DNA of 64,000 nt. Origin: JACCZX01 sp963807155 (GTDB taxonomy: Bacteria > Pseudomonadota > Gammaproteobacteria > Burkholderiales > Burkholderiaceae_F). The translations under genes and the position numbers were made by a program. Under the pieces are notes generated by a model. It was not told where the DNA came from. It ran no database searches and saw only the letters and a list, made by a program, of their open reading frames with translations. Positions 63,232 through 64,000 of this stretch are shown here, in pieces. The stretch lies in contig CAWEAZ010000031.1 in the NCBI GenBank assembly GCA_963807155.1, positions 434,001 through 498,000 of the forward strand. The letters are read 5' to 3'. The first letter of the stretch is position 1. The number at the start of each line of letters is the position of its first letter.

Positions 63232-64000
63232 CTAGTCTTCGAGCCCGAGATCCTGGATTTTGCGCGTAATCGTGTTACGCCCGACGCCCAAACGCGTGGC
63301 GGCATCGATACGCCGCCCGTGGGTGTGTTTCAGCGCAGCGCGAATCACCGTCGCTTCAAATTCGCGCGCCAGAGAATCCATCACGTCCGGCGTTCCAGCT
63401 TTCAAGCGCCGCTCGACCTCTGCGGTCAACTGTGTCAGCCAGTCTTGGTCAGACCAAGTCGTCGCGGACGTCGAACCTGCCGCCAGACGGTGCACCGTTG
63501 ACTGTGGTCGCAGCGTCCGACGGCGCCGGCACAGCGAGAGATCGAAGCGGTCTCGTGCCGGACGTCGAGCGGCAGATCTTCGACCTTGACGACCTGCGCC
63601 GGCGCGAGCACGGTCAGCCAGTGGCACAGATTCTCCAGTTGTCGCACGTTGCCGGGAAACGGCAGTTGACTGATAAACGCGAGCGCCTCGTCGGATAACC
63701 GTTTCGTATCGACCGCAAGCTCGGCCGCGCTTTTCGCCAGGAAATGCTTTGCGAGCAGCGCGATGTCTTCACGCCGCTCGCGCAGCGACGGCAGCCGCAG
63801 CTTGATCACATTCAGCCGGTGATACAGATCTTCGCGGAACGAGCCCTGGCGCACGCGCTCTTCGAGGTTCTGATGTGTAGCGGCAATAACGCGCGCGTCG
63901 GCCTTGATCGGCTGATGGCCGCCGACACGGTAGTACGTTCCGTCCGACAGCACGCGCAGTAAACGTGTCTGCAACTCAGACGGCATGTCGCCGATTTCAT
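63232..64000 (-). CDS. ntrC: Nitrogen regulation response regulator NtrC, C-terminal part, with two frameshifts
   Basis: The 3' part of a sigma-54 activator, entering the window at its AAA+ domain. Visible are DARVIAATHQNLEERVRQGS (sensor/Walker B region), FREDLYHRLNVIKLRLPSLR, FPGNVRQLENLCHWLTVLAP and, in another frame, the C-terminal Fis-type HTH ALKHTHGRRIDAATRLGVGR and a final NTITRKIQDLGL. Breaks lie near 63540 and 63465. The GNTITRKIQDLGL end is typical of NtrC. The receiver and Walker A parts lie outside the window, so the identity could also be another NtrC-like activator. Confidence 0.85.

Noticed and set aside
1..64000. Search by eye for tRNA, rRNA, CRISPR repeats, insertion sequences, integrases and attachment sites.
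   Set aside because: No cloverleaf, transposase, integrase or regularly spaced repeat was found; the region looks like core chromosome.

Overview
The window is a chromosomal segment of a high-GC betaproteobacterium, most likely of the Burkholderiales. The support is a rimP-nusA-infB-rbfA-truB-typA operon, an E3 subunit of pyruvate dehydrogenase that carries its own lipoyl domain, a phasin (polyhydroxyalkanoate granule protein), a Bug-type tricarboxylate-binding receptor, LexA/UdgX, paired Aat and Bpt transferases and a proteasome-like peptidase of the betaproteobacterial type. No rRNA, tRNA, CRISPR array, insertion sequence, prophage or plasmid module was found.

Layout. 1-2.4 kb: a truncated exported methyltransferase, small proteins and an EamA transporter. 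2.5-12.9 kb (minus strand): typA, truB, rbfA, infB, nusA and rimP, preceded by a promoter and a leader with an intrinsic terminator, then rluB and scpB. 13.3-14.7 kb: lexA with its own SOS box, and udgX. 14.7-18.0 kb: the glutathione-dependent formaldehyde pair (S-formylglutathione hydrolase and class III alcohol dehydrogenase), a DUF2064 glycosyltransferase and a membrane protein. 18.2-23.0 kb (plus): GlsB-like protein, Nudix hydrolase, aat, bpt, pyrD, thpR and an IclR regulator. 23.1-29.9 kb (minus): D-Ala-D-Ala endopeptidase, Bug receptor, cyclopropane-fatty-acid-type methyltransferase, a tartrate/isopropylmalate-type dehydrogenase, nitroreductase, thioesterase and EamA transporter. 30.0-30.8 kb: phasin with repeated putative operators and a structured 3' region. 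30.8-34.2 kb: hybrid histidine kinase and molybdopterin-binding protein. 34.5-43.3 kb: lipoprotein, hrpA, argA, yggX, DUF2459 protein, rpiA and a G8-domain protein. 43.5-50.2 kb: pyruvate dehydrogenase operon aceE-aceF-(proteasome-like)-lpdA. 50.4-57.7 kb (plus): PAS histidine kinase with response regulator, folD, prlC and two DUF4124/glutaredoxin proteins. 57.7-64 kb (minus): a membrane-anchored BRO-N-like protein, a 2TM protein, an RND efflux pair and the 3' part of ntrC.

Many genes work together in recognisable groups: translation initiation and ribosome maturation (rimP operon), SOS and uracil repair (lexA, udgX), N-degron tagging (aat, bpt), formaldehyde detoxification, pyruvate oxidation, and PHA storage.

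A dominant feature is about 26 apparent single-base frameshifts in 12 genes, including genes expected to be important or essential (hrpA, lpdA, aceF, ntrC, prlC). The pieces join perfectly when one base is added or removed, so indel error in the assembly is the most economical explanation. I annotated these loci as whole genes with the breaks noted. The most interesting biology is the proteasome-like peptidase inside the pyruvate dehydrogenase operon, the membrane-tethered BRO-N-like protein, the twin operator-like repeats at the phasin promoter, the attenuator-like leader of the rimP operon, and UdgX next to lexA.
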